Assembly (NCBI GenBank): GCA_031262485.1
Contig: JAISHO010000042.1
Span: 1 to 64,000, forward strand
Reading direction: 5' to 3'
Length of the DNA: 64,000 bases
Source of the DNA: Propionibacteriaceae bacterium
Lineage (GTDB): Bacteria; Actinomycetota; Actinomycetes; Propionibacteriales; Propionibacteriaceae
The notes below the pieces were generated by a model. It was given only the letters and a program-made list of their open reading frames with translations. It was not told the origin of the DNA and did not search any database. Made by a program: the position numbers and the translations under genes. Positions 26,280 to 36,055 of this stretch are shown here, one piece after another; positions within the stretch are counted from its first letter, which is position 1; every line of letters starts with the position of its first letter.

Positions 26280-27419
26280 TCAGCGCGGGTCGAGGTGCAA
26301 TTCCCCGCTGGCCAAGGGACGCATCGCCTGGTGGTAATAGCCGATCAGCTGGTCGCACAAGTGCGGCCACGTGCGATCTGCCACGAAACGACGGGCGGCC
26401 TGAGAGAACGAGCGCCGCCGCTCGGCGTCCTCGACGAGGGCGAGGACATGGCCGCGCATCGCCTCGAGGTCGCCGGGAGGATAGAGGAAGCCCGTCTCAC
26501 CGTCGGTGATGAGATCGATCGGTCCCCCCTGAGCCGGTGCGATGGCAGGCACGCCGGCGGCCAGCGCCTCCTGGACCGATTGACAGAAGGTCTCCAGCTC
26601 GCCCGGAGAGACGAACACATCCATCGTCGCCAGAGCCTTCGGCAACTCCTCGCCCATGAGACGGCCGGTGAAGACAGCGTCGGGGAATTCACGCTCGAGA
26701 TGACGGCCGATCGGCCCCTCGCCGACGATGACGAGACGGATCCCCTCGATGTCGGTGAGGACCTCGAGATCGGAGATCTGCTTCTCCGGCGCCAAACGCC
26801 CCATGAACCCGACGACGACCTCACCGTTCGGCGCCCAGGCGTCATGGAGCGCTTGATCGCGCTTGGCCGGGTCGAACCGTTCGGTGTCCACGCCCCGACC
26901 CCAGACCTCGACCCGTGGCACCCCCTGCTCGATGAGCTGATCGCGAGTGAAGGTCGACGGGGCGAGCGTCAGGTTGGCCAGGGAGTGGATGTCGCGCACC
27001 CGCCGCCAGGCCATCGTGTGGAGGAAGGGGAGGCCGTAGCGGTTGGCGTAGTTCGGCACGTCGGTCTGGTAGACGGCCACCGTCGGGATCGACTGGCGGG
27101 CCGCCGCCAGGATGCCGTTGGCGCCGATGAAAAAGGGCGAGGCGGCGTGAAGGACGTCCGGGCCCCAATCGGCGATGACCCGCTCCATGACGAAACTCGG
27201 GCTCACCCCCAGCTTCACCTCGGTGTAGAGGGGGAAGCTGATCGTCGAAACGGTGACGACCTCGAAACCGGCGTACTCCACGGGCACATCGTCGTCGTCC
27301 GGCACGATGATAAGCGCCTCATGGTCGTGATCGCGCAGGTACTCGCACACCCGCAGGACGGAGTTGACGACCCCGTTGACTTGCGGAAGGAAGCTTTCTG
27401 CGACGATCGCGACGCGCAT
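26280..27419 (-). CDS. GT4 glycosyltransferase, mannosyltransferase-like
   Basis: A 379-residue GT-B enzyme. The N-domain begins MRVAIVAESFLPQVNGVVNSV. The C-domain has the donor-binding motif MGRLAPEKQISDLEVL and the E(x7)E-like SPGELETFCQSVQEALAAG. This resembles actinobacterial GDP-mannose-dependent alpha-mannosyltransferases (MgtA/PimB' type) acting on glycolipids at the inner membrane; the exact acceptor is inferred. The track ORF to 27995 is an extension over glmS; the ATG at 27419 is right. It is 4 bp downstream of glmS on the same strand. Confidence 0.88.
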   Translation of the reverse strand: MRVAIVAESFLPQVNGVVNSVLRVCEYLRDHDHEALIIVPDDDDVPVEYAGFEVVTVSTISFPLYTEVKLGVSPSFVMERVIADWGPDVLHAASPFFIGANGILAAARQSIPTVAVYQTDVPNYANRYGLPFLHTMAWRRVRDIHSLANLTLAPSTFTRDQLIEQGVPRVEVWGRGVDTERFDPAKRDQALHDAWAPNGEVVVGFMGRLAPEKQISDLEVLTDIEGIRLVIVGEGPIGRHLEREFPDAVFTGRLMGEELPKALATMDVFVSPGELETFCQSVQEALAAGVPAIAPAQGGPIDLITDGETGFLYPPGDLEAMRGHVLALVEDAERRRSFSQAARRFVADRTWPHLCDQLIGYYHQAMRPLASGELHLDPR

Positions 27420-27423
27420 CAGT

Positions 27424-29268
27424 TCACTCGACGGTGACGGATTTGGCGAGGTTGCGCGGCTGGTCGACGTCGTAGCCCTTGAGAGTGGCGACCTCGCAGG
27501 CGAAGAGCTGGAGCGGGATGATCGCCAGGAGCGGCTGGAACAAGGTCGGCACGACCGGCAGCGACAAGAGCGTGTCGGCGTAGGGAACCGCCTCATCGTC
27601 GCCGTCCTCGGCCAAGACGATCGTGCGCGCCCCGCGCGCCCGGACCTCCTGGATGTTGGAGATGACCTTGTCGTGAAGCTGATCGCGGCCCTGAGGCGGG
27701 ACGACGATGAACACCGGCAAGCCTTCGTCGATGAGCGCGATCGGGCCGTGCTTGAGCTCGCCGGCGGCGAACCCCTCGGCGTGGAGATAGGCGATCTCCT
27801 TGAGCTTGAGCGCCCCCTCGAGGGCGGCCGGATAACCGACGTGGCGGCCGAGGAAGAGGATCGACTGCTCGTCGATGAGATCACGGGCCAACTCGAGGAC
27901 GGAGTCGCTGCGCTTGAGGACCTCCTCCATCTTGGCCGGGATCTGCTCCAACTCGGCGACCAGCGAGGCGATCTCGTCGCCGAACTTCGTGCCACGGACC
28001 TGGGCCAGATAGAGGCCGAGCAGATAGCAGGCGATGAGCTGGGTGGTGAAGCCCTTCGTCGAGGCGACGCCGATCTCAGGACCGGCGTGGGTGTAGATGA
28101 CGGCGTCGGACTCGCGTGGGATCGTCGCGCCGTTGGTGTTGCAGATGGCGATGACCTTGGCGTGCTGCTCGCGCGAATGGCGGATCGCCATGAGGGTGTC
28201 GGCCGTCTCGCCCGACTGCGAGATCGTCACGACGAGCGTCGACTTCGTGATGATGGGGTCGCGGTAGCGGAACTCGCTGGCCAGATCGACCTCGCAAGGG
28301 ACGCGCGTCCAGTGCTCGATGGCGTACTTCGCCACCATGCCGGCGTAGTAGGCCGTGCCGCAGGCGACGATGATGATCTTGTCGATGGTGCGCAGTTCGG
28401 CCTGGTCGATCCGCATCTCGTCGAGATTGAGCTGACCGTCGTCGTCGATGCGCCCGAGCAGGGTGTCGGCCACAGCTTGCGGCTGCTCGAAGATCTCCTT
28501 GCGCATGAACCAGTCGTAGCCGCCCTTCTCGGCGGCGGAGAGATCCCAGTCGATGTGGAAGGGGCGCGTCTCAGCCTCGCTGCCGTCGAAGTTCGTCACC
28601 GTCACCGACGTCGGCGTGATGGCGACGATCTGATCCTGGCCCAACTCGATCGCCTCACGGGTGTGGGCGATGAAACTGGCGACATCGGAGGCGAGGAAGT
28701 TCTCCCCCTCCCCCACGCCGACGACGAGCGGCGAGTTGCGCCGGGCCGCGACGACGAGATCCGGGGTGTGGGCGTCGACCGCCACGAGGGTGAAAGCGCC
28801 TTCGAGGCGAGCCACGACGGCCCGCATCGCCGCCACGAGATCATCGCTGCGGGCGATCTCACGGCCAAGCAGCTGAGCGGCCGTCTCGGTGTCCGTCTCC
28901 GAAGCGAAGGTGATGCCCTCCGCCTCCAACTCGGCCCGGATGGCGGCGAAATTCTCGATGATGCCGTTGTGGACGAGGGCGACCCGGCCGTCGGCGCTGA
29001 GATGCGGGTGGGCGTTGACATCGGTCGGCCCGCCATGGGTGGCCCACCGGGTATGGCCGACACCCTGGTGCGACGCGGGGATCGGATGCTCGACCAACTC
29101 GGCCTCGAGGTTGGCAAGCTTGCCGGCCTTCTTACGCCACTCGATCGTCCCATCGACGACGAGGGCGAGGCCGGCCGAATCATAACCGCGGTATTCCATC
29201 CGGCGCAGGCCATCGATGATGACCTCCTGGGCGTCACGATGACCGACGTATCCGACGATTCCACACAT
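27424..29268 (-). CDS. glmS: Glutamine-fructose-6-phosphate aminotransferase
   Basis: A 614-residue enzyme making glucosamine-6-P from fructose-6-P and glutamine, the first step to UDP-GlcNAc. The N-terminal Ntn glutaminase starts MCGIVGYVGH, with the Cys exposed after Met removal, so the ATG at 29268 is the start rather than 29277. Two SIS domains follow (ISQSGETADTLMAI, STKGFTTQ), ending with the invariant PRNLAKSVTVE. It runs into the mannosyltransferase gene. No glmS ribozyme-like sequence was noticed upstream. Confidence 0.97.
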   Translation of the reverse strand: MCGIVGYVGHRDAQEVIIDGLRRMEYRGYDSAGLALVVDGTIEWRKKAGKLANLEAELVEHPIPASHQGVGHTRWATHGGPTDVNAHPHLSADGRVALVHNGIIENFAAIRAELEAEGITFASETDTETAAQLLGREIARSDDLVAAMRAVVARLEGAFTLVAVDAHTPDLVVAARRNSPLVVGVGEGENFLASDVASFIAHTREAIELGQDQIVAITPTSVTVTNFDGSEAETRPFHIDWDLSAAEKGGYDWFMRKEIFEQPQAVADTLLGRIDDDGQLNLDEMRIDQAELRTIDKIIIVACGTAYYAGMVAKYAIEHWTRVPCEVDLASEFRYRDPIITKSTLVVTISQSGETADTLMAIRHSREQHAKVIAICNTNGATIPRESDAVIYTHAGPEIGVASTKGFTTQLIACYLLGLYLAQVRGTKFGDEIASLVAELEQIPAKMEEVLKRSDSVLELARDLIDEQSILFLGRHVGYPAALEGALKLKEIAYLHAEGFAAGELKHGPIALIDEGLPVFIVVPPQGRDQLHDKVISNIQEVRARGARTIVLAEDGDDEAVPYADTLLSLPVVPTLFQPLLAIIPLQLFACEVATLKGYDVDQPRNLAKSVTVE

Positions 29269-29567
29269 ATGCGTCACTCTACCTGTTGAAGCTGTTCCTC
29301 TAGGGCAGGCCAGGCGCCGCAGCGACGGCGATTCTCCTAGCCCTTCCCTTCCTCACCGCTCCTCGTCGCACCGTAGTCCCTCCCCTGGCCGGGGGCTCTC
29401 TCGTCATCGCGGTCCCCGCCCGACCGCCCCGTATTCTCCTTCTCGCCCCGGGTTCTCTCCCCCGTCGTCAAGCCTGCCCGCGAGGCGTGTTCGGCGGCCT
29501 CGGCCGGGCATGCCACAATGGCGGCAACAATGGCAGCCCGCGGGGGTGGGACGGAAAGGCGACGCCG
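29269..29567. other. Divergent promoter region of glmS and coaA
   Basis: Pyrimidine-rich on the + strand, with no gene visible. A TAGAGT hexamer 7 nt before the glmS ATG could be a -10 for a leaderless glmS message; this is weakly supported. Confidence 0.4.
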
Positions 29568-30539
29568 ATGAACGACGACATCCTCCAGGACACGATCAGC
29601 GGGCCGGAGACGAGCCCCTTCCTCCAACTCGATCGGGAGCATTGGGCCGCCCTCGCCAGCAGCCGCGACCTCGATCTGACCGAGGAGACCTTGGCCGACA
29701 TCCGGGCGCTGGGCGACCCGATCGACCTCGACCAGGTGCGCCAGGTCTACCTCCCTCTGACCGAACTCATCAACCTCCATATCACGAACACCGCCCAGCT
29801 CTACCAGGAGACGAACCGGTACCTCGACGCCGGCGCCGGTCCGACCCCCTTCATCATCGGCGTGGCCGGCTCCGTCGCCGTCGGCAAATCGACCACCTCA
29901 CGGTTGTTGCGCGAACTGCTCGAACAATGCCATCCCGGGGCGCGGGTCGACCTCGTGACGACCGACGGCTTCCTCTACCCCAACGCCATCCTCGAACGAC
30001 TCGGACTCATGGACAACAAGGGATTTCCCGAGTCTTACGACCAACTCGCCCTGCTGCGCTTCATCACCGCCGTCAAATCCGGCCAGTCCGTCGTCGAGGC
30101 GCCGGTCTACTCCCACCTCACCTACGACATCGTCGCCGGTGAGACGATCGAGGTGCGTCGCCCGGACGTCCTCATCCTCGAAGGCCTCAACGTCCTCCAA
30201 CCGGCCCGCCCGCGGGCAAACGGGGCGGTCGGCCTGGCGGTGAGCGATTTCTTCGATTTCAGCGTCTACGTCGACGCCCCCGACGATGCCGTCAAACGGT
30301 GGTTCCTCGAACGGTTCCGTTCCTTGCGCCGATCCGCCTTCACCGACCCCGACTCCTACTTCCTGCGTTTCTCACGCATCCCCGAGGACGAGGCGCTGGC
30401 GATTGCCTCTCAGATCTGGGACACCATCAACGGGCCCAACCTCGTCCAGAACATCAAACCGACCCGAGGCCGGGCCCGCTGCGTCATCGGCAAGGGCGAC
30501 GACCACGTCATCGATTGGGTGCGGATTCGGAAAGTCTGA
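29568..30539 (+). CDS. coaA: Type I pantothenate kinase
   Basis: A 323-residue kinase for the first step of CoA synthesis. P-loop GVAGSVAVGKSTTS (about 97-110), then TTDGFLYPN, MDNKGFPESYD, the feedback region, and FVDAP-like FSVYVDAPDDAV. The track start at 29487 adds 27 unrelated residues; the ATG at 29568 has GGAAAGG upstream. It converges with the SdpI-like gene with only 5 bp between stops. Another CoA gene (coaE) is at 43.2 kb. Confidence 0.96.
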   Translation: MNDDILQDTISGPETSPFLQLDREHWAALASSRDLDLTEETLADIRALGDPIDLDQVRQVYLPLTELINLHITNTAQLYQETNRYLDAGAGPTPFIIGVAGSVAVGKSTTSRLLRELLEQCHPGARVDLVTTDGFLYPNAILERLGLMDNKGFPESYDQLALLRFITAVKSGQSVVEAPVYSHLTYDIVAGETIEVRRPDVLILEGLNVLQPARPRANGAVGLAVSDFFDFSVYVDAPDDAVKRWFLERFRSLRRSAFTDPDSYFLRFSRIPEDEALAIASQIWDTINGPNLVQNIKPTRGRARCVIGKGDDHVIDWVRIRKV

Positions 30540-30544
30540 ACCCT

Positions 30545-30961
30545 TCAGCGCAATGTTCGTTCCGACATCGTCGGATCGGACGATGAGGCTTGGACGCGCT
30601 TGGCCGCCCGGTCGGAGACGACGGCGCCGACGACGATCCACACCGTCGCCACCGTGAAGGCGACCCCGCTCACGATAGCGGCGGCCACGAAATTGACGGC
30701 CAGAAGGGCGAGGCTGACGACGCACAAGGGGAACACCGTGATCGCGCTCGGGCGCAGCAGCGGCCCCAACGCCTCATGGGCAGCCACCCAGGATCGCGAA
30801 TCACGCATCGTGGAAGGCAGCCGCACCCCGACGAAGTGGTTCGGCTGCGCCCCCGCCCGGCCTTGGCTGACATAGACGATGACGAACACCCCCCAGAGGA
30901 TGAGCGCCGTGACGACGAACGTCACTGTGAGAATGACCATTCCCCCGTCGTCTTCAGACAT
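30545..30961 (-). CDS. SdpI-family-like small membrane protein
   Basis: 138 residues with three predicted membrane helices (about 8-30, 66-87, 90-112). The loop HFVGVRLPSTMRDSRSWVAAHEALGPLL resembles the SdpI/YhfL core (GIR.P.T...W...H). SdpI proteins give immunity to a toxic peptide in Bacillus, but most actinobacterial relatives are uncharacterised. It is 32 bp downstream of whiA on the same strand. Confidence 0.65.
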   Translation of the reverse strand: MSEDDGGMVILTVTFVVTALILWGVFVIVYVSQGRAGAQPNHFVGVRLPSTMRDSRSWVAAHEALGPLLRPSAITVFPLCVVSLALLAVNFVAAAIVSGVAFTVATVWIVVGAVVSDRAAKRVQASSSDPTMSERTLR

Positions 30962-30993
30962 CCCAGCACCTTATCGCCACGTCGCGATCGTCA

Positions 30994-31983
30994 TCAATCG
31001 AGATCGGCCAAGAAATCAGCGCTCAAACTCGCCTCCGTCGTCGGGACGCCGAGTTCGATCGCCTTGCGATCGGCCAGGGCGAGCAGACGGCGGATCCGCC
31101 CGGCGATGGCGTCCTTCGTCAAGGGCGGATCATGGTAGCCGCCCAACTCCTCCAAGCTGGCTTGCTGGTGGGCCATGCGCAATTCGCCAGCGGTGCGCAG
31201 ATGCTCGGGCACATCGTCGCCGAGGATCTCGAAGGCGCGCTGCACCCTCGCCCCGGCGGCGACGGCGGCGCGGGCCGAACGGCGCAGATTGGCGTCGTCG
31301 AAATTGGCCAGACGATTGGCCGAGGCCCGCACCTCGCGGCGGATCCGGCGCTCCTCCCACTCGAGGAGAGTGTTGTGGGCGCCCATATGGGTGAGCATGG
31401 CGGCGATGGCGTCGCCGTCGCGGATGACGACCCGCTCCGCGCCGCGCACCTCACGGACCTTGGCCGAGATATCGAGGCGGCGAGCGGCGCCGACCAGGGC
31501 CATGCCCGCCTCTCGACCCGGTGCGGTGATCTCCATCGCCATCGACCGGCCCGGCTCCGTCAAACTGCCGTGCGAGAGGAAGGCGCCCCGCCAAGCGGCG
31601 GCGGCGTCGCATTGACCTCCGCCGACGACCGACGGGGGAAGCCCCCGCACGGGACGACCGCGCTGATCGATGAGATTGGTGAACCGGGCGAGGGCCGGGC
31701 CGTCTTGGACGAAACGGACAACGTAGTGCGTCCCCCGGCGCAGACCAGAGCCTCGAACCGTGACGATGTCGCTCTGCAGGCCGAAGAGATCGGCCACCGT
31801 GGTGCGCAGACGCCGAGCGGCGGCGCCGGTGTCGAATTCCGCTTCGATCATGATGTTGCCAGAACCGAAAATATGCAGGCCACCAGCGAAACGCAGCATG
31901 GCCGCCACCTCGGCTCGACGGCAGCACGGTTTCTCGACGGGCCAAACGGCCAGTTCCGCCTTCACTTCTTGGGTCAACGCCAC
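30994..31983 (-). CDS. whiA: WhiA DNA-binding regulator
   Basis: A 329-residue protein with an N-terminal LAGLIDADG-like fold lacking catalytic residues ([21 protein letters not shown] ... [16 protein letters not shown]) and a C-terminal HTH ([29 protein letters not shown]). It controls sporulation or division genes in Actinobacteria and Firmicutes. The GTG at 31983 has GGAAGA upstream. It stands in the conserved rapZ-yvcK-whiA order; the 163-bp gap before it is AT-rich and includes a palindrome. Confidence 0.95.
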   Translation of the reverse strand: MALTQEVKAELAVWPVEKPCCRRAEVAAMLRFAGGLHIFGSGNIMIEAEFDTGAAARRLRTTVADLFGLQSDIVTVRGSGLRRGTHYVVRFVQDGPALARFTNLIDQRGRPVRGLPPSVVGGGQCDAAAAWRGAFLSHGSLTEPGRSMAMEITAPGREAGMALVGAARRLDISAKVREVRGAERVVIRDGDAIAAMLTHMGAHNTLLEWEERRIRREVRASANRLANFDDANLRRSARAAVAAGARVQRAFEILGDDVPEHLRTAGELRMAHQQASLEELGGYHDPPLTKDAIAGRIRRLLALADRKAIELGVPTTEASLSADFLADLD

Positions 31984-32025
31984 GTCGTCATTCTTCCATA
32001 TCCCTATGATCCATAAAATACCAAT

Positions 32026-32043
32026 GTGAAACTATATTTTCAC
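32026..32043. promoter_or_regulatory. GTGAAA-N6-TTTCAC palindrome upstream of whiA
   Basis: A perfect 6-bp dyad with an AT-only-centred spacer inside a rare AT-rich island between yvcK and whiA. It overlaps TATAGT-like -10 candidates on the minus strand. It could be an operator or part of a whiA promoter. Confidence 0.4.
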
Positions 32044-32146
32044 CATGTCGTTGAGCCGAGCGGCACGTCGTCGTTCCGGGCAGGAAGCGTCCCGTCGCTC
32101 CGTCGCGTGGCGCCGGCGCATCCGTGACGTGAGAGCGAGAATCGCC

Positions 32147-33121
32147 TCACAGATTCAAGACAGCCGCCAGCGCCGCCGCCAACAGGTTGGGATCGTGGCG
32201 GGGCGAGCCGTCCCGGGCGCCGACCGGGGCGACGAAGACGGAGCCGCCGAGACTGGCGACGTAGCGGGCGAGATGCGGATCGGCGGCGAAACGGGGATCG
32301 GCGATGACGGTGTCGAGGCGCAGCCGCGGCTCATGCTCGGCCAACACCTCGATGTGCTGGGACGGGGTGAAACCCGAGGTCTCCTTGGAGGCGAGGAGGT
32401 TCATGATGAGGATACGGCGGGCCGGCGACGTCACGATCGCCTCCGCCAAGGCGGGCACGAGCAGATGCGGCAAGACGGAGGTGAACCAGCTGCCCGGCCC
32501 CAAGATGAGATAGTCGGCGGCTGCGATGGCGGCCAGCGCCTCCTCGCCCACCGGCGGATCGGCCGGATCGAGGGCGATCGAGATGACCTGACCGGGCGTC
32601 GCCGCGATATCGGCTTGGCCCCGGATGACGACGACGTCGTCGGGGCGGCGACGATCCAATCCGATGACCTCGGCCTCGATCGCCAGGGGAACCGACGACA
32701 TCGGCAGCACCCGTCCCTTGGCGTGGACGAGACTGGCGACATGGTCGAGCCCGACGACCGGATCGGAATCCGACTGCCACAACCCGGTGATGAGGAGATT
32801 GCCGACGGCGTGCCCGGCCAGCGGGCCCTCTCCGACGAAACGGCGTTGGAGGACGTCGGCCCACAAACGGCCCTCGGAGTCGTCGCCACACAGCGCCGCC
32901 AAGGCCATCCTGAGATCGCCCGGCGGAAGGCAGCCGAACTCGCGGCGCAGCCGCCCCGACGACCCGCCGTCGTCGGCCACGGTGACGATGGCGGTGAGAT
33001 CGTCGGTCAAACGTTTGAGGGCTTTCAGCGTGGCGGCCAGACCATGGCCACCGCCGAAGGCGACGACTCTAGGCAGCCGTGGGGACGGCTCGTACCTCGC
33101 GTCCATCGAGCCCCAGCTCAT
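32147..33121 (-). CDS. yvcK: YvcK/CofD-like gluconeogenesis factor
   Basis: A 324-residue protein of the YvcK/CofD-like family. GGGHGLAATLKALKRL binds the nucleotide-sugar, VTVADDGGSSGRLRREFG follows, and GPGSWFTSVLPHLL is typical. YvcK (CuvA in mycobacteria) binds UDP-GlcNAc and supports cell-wall synthesis and growth on gluconeogenic carbon. It overlaps rapZ by ATGA (4 bp), showing translational coupling. Confidence 0.94.
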   Translation of the reverse strand: MSWGSMDARYEPSPRLPRVVAFGGGHGLAATLKALKRLTDDLTAIVTVADDGGSSGRLRREFGCLPPGDLRMALAALCGDDSEGRLWADVLQRRFVGEGPLAGHAVGNLLITGLWQSDSDPVVGLDHVASLVHAKGRVLPMSSVPLAIEAEVIGLDRRRPDDVVVIRGQADIAATPGQVISIALDPADPPVGEEALAAIAAADYLILGPGSWFTSVLPHLLVPALAEAIVTSPARRILIMNLLASKETSGFTPSQHIEVLAEHEPRLRLDTVIADPRFAADPHLARYVASLGGSVFVAPVGARDGSPRHDPNLLAAALAAVLNL

Positions 33122-33984
33122 TCCCGGCCGAGGTCACGGTGCAAGACGCTGACGCGCACCCCCTGCCGCCTGAGCCGCTCCCCCAGCGCGATCGCCATCG
33201 CCACCGAACGGTGCTTGCCGCCGGTGCAACCGACCCCGACTTCGACGAGGCGTTTGCCCTCGGTCATGTATCCGGCCGAGACGATCTCGAGGAGGGAATC
33301 GACGCCGTCGAGGAAGGCCTGGGCCGACGGTTGGCTGAGGACATAGTCGGAGACCGCCCGCGACATCCCCGTCTGCGGCCGCAATTCCGGGATCCAATGG
33401 GGGTTGGGCAGGAAGCGGACGTCGAAGACCATGTCGGCGTCGACCGGAATGCCGTGCTTGAAGCCGAAGGAGACGACGGTGACGGTGAGATCGCGCGCAT
33501 GCCCGTCGCCATAGGCCGCGATGATGCGATCCTGCAACTGGTGGACGTTGAGCTCCGTCGTGTCGATGACGAGATCGGCCGCCGCCCGCAACGTCGACAT
33601 CATCCGCCGCTCCGCCTGGATGCCCTCGACGAGCGTGCCACTGCCCTGGAGTGGCACCGGCCGGCGGGACGACTCCTGACGCCGCACGATGACATCGTCG
33701 CTGGCCTCGAGGAAGAGGATGTGCGGATCCTCGGCGAAATCCGTCATCTGGGCGAACAACTCGGGGATCTGCTCGAGATCGCCGCGCGAACGGACGTCGA
33801 GGACGACGGCCAAACGATCCGTCCCCTCACTGTGGAGATACGACGCCAGGTTCGGCAGCATCGCCGGCGGCACGTTGTCGACGAGATACCAGTTGAGGTC
33901 CTCCATGGCATGGGCGGCCGAGCGGCGGCCCGCCCCCGACATCCCGGTGATGACGACGACACGCATCAGATCAGTCCCACTCAT
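33118..33984 (-). CDS. rapZ: RapZ-family P-loop protein
   Basis: About 288 residues. N-terminal P-loop VVITGMSGAGRRSA (Arg replaces the usual Lys, as in many actinobacterial members), then EDLNWYLVDNVPP, VLDVRS and the C-terminal GCTGGKHRSV motif that senses sugar phosphates. E. coli RapZ guides glmZ sRNA decay; in Gram-positives the role is unclear. Starts at 33984 (MSGTDLM) or 33966 (MRVVVITG) are both possible; the track start is a TTG further out. It is followed directly by yvcK. Confidence 0.92.
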   Translation of the reverse strand: MSGTDLMRVVVITGMSGAGRRSAAHAMEDLNWYLVDNVPPAMLPNLASYLHSEGTDRLAVVLDVRSRGDLEQIPELFAQMTDFAEDPHILFLEASDDVIVRRQESSRRPVPLQGSGTLVEGIQAERRMMSTLRAAADLVIDTTELNVHQLQDRIIAAYGDGHARDLTVTVVSFGFKHGIPVDADMVFDVRFLPNPHWIPELRPQTGMSRAVSDYVLSQPSAQAFLDGVDSLLEIVSAGYMTEGKRLVEVGVGCTGGKHRSVAMAIALGERLRRQGVRVSVLHRDLGRE

Positions 33985-34043
33985 TCCCCCATGCTCCCAC
34001 CCTCGTTCCAACGACACCAAGGCGACGCGTCCGAAGATCGGGC

Positions 34044-36050
34044 TCAGGTGGACAAGATCTCCCCCGTCGTCATATTGACGGCCTCGCCGGGCGGTTCTTG
34101 ACGCACGGCGTCGACGACGGCTTGGGCCAGGGCCGGGCCGAACCCGGGCACCGCGGCGATCTCCTCGGCGGTGGCGGCGCGCAGTTTCTTGAGCGACCCG
34201 AAACGACGCAGGAGGGCCTTGCGTTTGACCTCGCCCAGGCCGCGGACGTCGTCGAGGACGGATTCGATCATCGAGTGGGCGCGCCGCTTGCGGTGGTGGC
34301 TGATGGCGAAGCGGTGCGACTCATCCCGCACCCGTTGGAGGAGGTACATCCCCTCCGAGGCGCGCGGCAGGATGAGGGGATACTCCTCGCCTGGCACCCA
34401 GACCTCTTCGAGGCGTTTGGCCAACCCGCAGACCGCGACCTCGCCGAAACCTAACTCGTCGAGGACGGCTCGGGCGACATCGGCCTGGGGGCCGGCGCCG
34501 TCGACGACGACGAGTTGCGGCGGATAGGAGAACCGGCGCGGCGCCCGGGTGTCCGGATCGACGAGCGCGCTGTGGAGACCCTCCTCGATCGTCTCCCCCG
34601 CGCCCGTCGCTTTCTCCTTCTCCTCCGCTAACGCCTCCCGTTCGGCGATGAGCCGTTGGAAGCGACGCGTCAACACCTCGCGCATCGCGCCGGTGTCGTC
34701 GGAGCCGACCGTGGTGATGGTGAAGTGACGGTATTCCGATTTACGGGCCATGCCGTCTTCGAAGACGACCATGGAGGCGACGGTGTTCGTGCCTTGGAGA
34801 TGGGAGATGTCGTAGCACTCGATCCTCAGCGGCGCCTCGGGCAGCCCGAGGGCGGTTTGGATCTCCTCGAGCGCGATGCTCCGCGTCGTCAGATCGCTGG
34901 CCCGGCGGGTCTTGTGGAGGCTGAGGGTGGCGGCGGCGTTGCTGGCGGCGGTGTCGAGCAGATCGCGTTTGTCGCCCCGCTGGGGGACGCGGATCCGCAC
35001 CGTCGAGCCTCGTTCCGTCGTCAGCAGAGCGGCCAAGGCGTCGTCGCCCGGAGCGATCGCGACGAGGATCTCCGGAGGGATGAGCCGGTGCCGATCCACC
35101 CCGGGCTGAGCCGTCGCCTCGGCGTAGAACTGGAGGAGGAAGGCCTCCGTCAACTCCGTCAAGCTGGAATCATCATTGCGATCGGCCACCCAGCCGCGTT
35201 CGGCCACGATCCGACCGTCACGGACTTGGAAGATCTGCACCGCCACCTCGAGTGGATCATCGGCTAGGGCGATGAGATCGGCGTCCGTCCCGTCGGGCAG
35301 GACGACGGCGTTGCGCTCCGCCACCTTGCGTAGGGCGCCGAGTTTGTCGCGCAGCGCGGCGGCCCGTTCGAATTCGAGGGCTTCGGCGGCGGCCGTCATC
35401 TCCGTCTCGTAGCGGCGGAGCAATCCGGTGATCCGCCCGCCCATGACCGAACAGAAATCCGACGCGATCGCGCGGTGCTCGTCGGGCTCGATCCGCCCGA
35501 CGCAAGGCGCGCAGCATTTGTCGATATATCCCATGAGGCAGGGTCGCCCTGAGGCTTTGGCGGCGGCGAACACCCCATTCGAACACGACCGCATGGGGAA
35601 GACCGTCAGCAGGGTGTCGAGCGACTCCCGGATCGCCCAAGCCTGTCCGTAAGGGCCGAAGTAGCGCCAACCCCGCCGCTTCGCTCCCCGGCCGACGAAG
35701 GCGCGCGGGAACTCCTCCGACCACGTCACACACAGCCAGGGATAAGTCTTGTCGTCGCGATATTTGACGTTGAACCGCGGGTCGAATTGCTTGATCCAGG
35801 TGTATTCGAGTTGGAGGGCTTCGACCTCGGTGCGCACGACCGTCCACTCGACCTTGCTGGCCGCGAAGACCATCCGGCGCGTCTTCGGCGCCAACGTCGC
35901 CGGATCGGCGAAATAGCTGTTGAGACGTGAGCGGAGCGAGATCGCCTTGCCGACGTAGATGATCCGGCCCTCGGCGTCGCTGAAGCGGTAGACCCCCGGG
36001 CTCGTGGGGATCTCGCCGGTTTTCGGCCGATAGGTTTTCGGATCCGCCAT
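34044..36050 (-). CDS. uvrC: UvrC excinuclease subunit
   Basis: A 668-residue nuclease making both incisions in nucleotide excision repair. The GIY-YIG domain ([18 protein letters not shown]) makes the 3' cut; a UVR motif ([15 protein letters not shown]) contacts UvrB; the RNase H-like endonuclease ([27 protein letters not shown]) makes the 5' cut; two HhH motifs end the protein. The 859-aa track ORF includes 191 spurious residues over uvrA. The ATG at 36050 lies 5 bp past the uvrA stop. Confidence 0.96.
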   Translation of the reverse strand: MADPKTYRPKTGEIPTSPGVYRFSDAEGRIIYVGKAISLRSRLNSYFADPATLAPKTRRMVFAASKVEWTVVRTEVEALQLEYTWIKQFDPRFNVKYRDDKTYPWLCVTWSEEFPRAFVGRGAKRRGWRYFGPYGQAWAIRESLDTLLTVFPMRSCSNGVFAAAKASGRPCLMGYIDKCCAPCVGRIEPDEHRAIASDFCSVMGGRITGLLRRYETEMTAAAEALEFERAAALRDKLGALRKVAERNAVVLPDGTDADLIALADDPLEVAVQIFQVRDGRIVAERGWVADRNDDSSLTELTEAFLLQFYAEATAQPGVDRHRLIPPEILVAIAPGDDALAALLTTERGSTVRIRVPQRGDKRDLLDTAASNAAATLSLHKTRRASDLTTRSIALEEIQTALGLPEAPLRIECYDISHLQGTNTVASMVVFEDGMARKSEYRHFTITTVGSDDTGAMREVLTRRFQRLIAEREALAEEKEKATGAGETIEEGLHSALVDPDTRAPRRFSYPPQLVVVDGAGPQADVARAVLDELGFGEVAVCGLAKRLEEVWVPGEEYPLILPRASEGMYLLQRVRDESHRFAISHHRKRRAHSMIESVLDDVRGLGEVKRKALLRRFGSLKKLRAATAEEIAAVPGFGPALAQAVVDAVRQEPPGEAVNMTTGEILST

Positions 36051-36055
36051 GATGA

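Noticed and set aside
27364-29289. 641-aa + ORF over glmS
   Set aside because: Shadow of glmS; no domain, and codon positions mirror the real gene.
30545-30961. SdpI-like gene as part of a bacteriocin immunity locus
   Set aside because: No SdpC-like toxin or processing gene nearby; the context is whiA and coaA.
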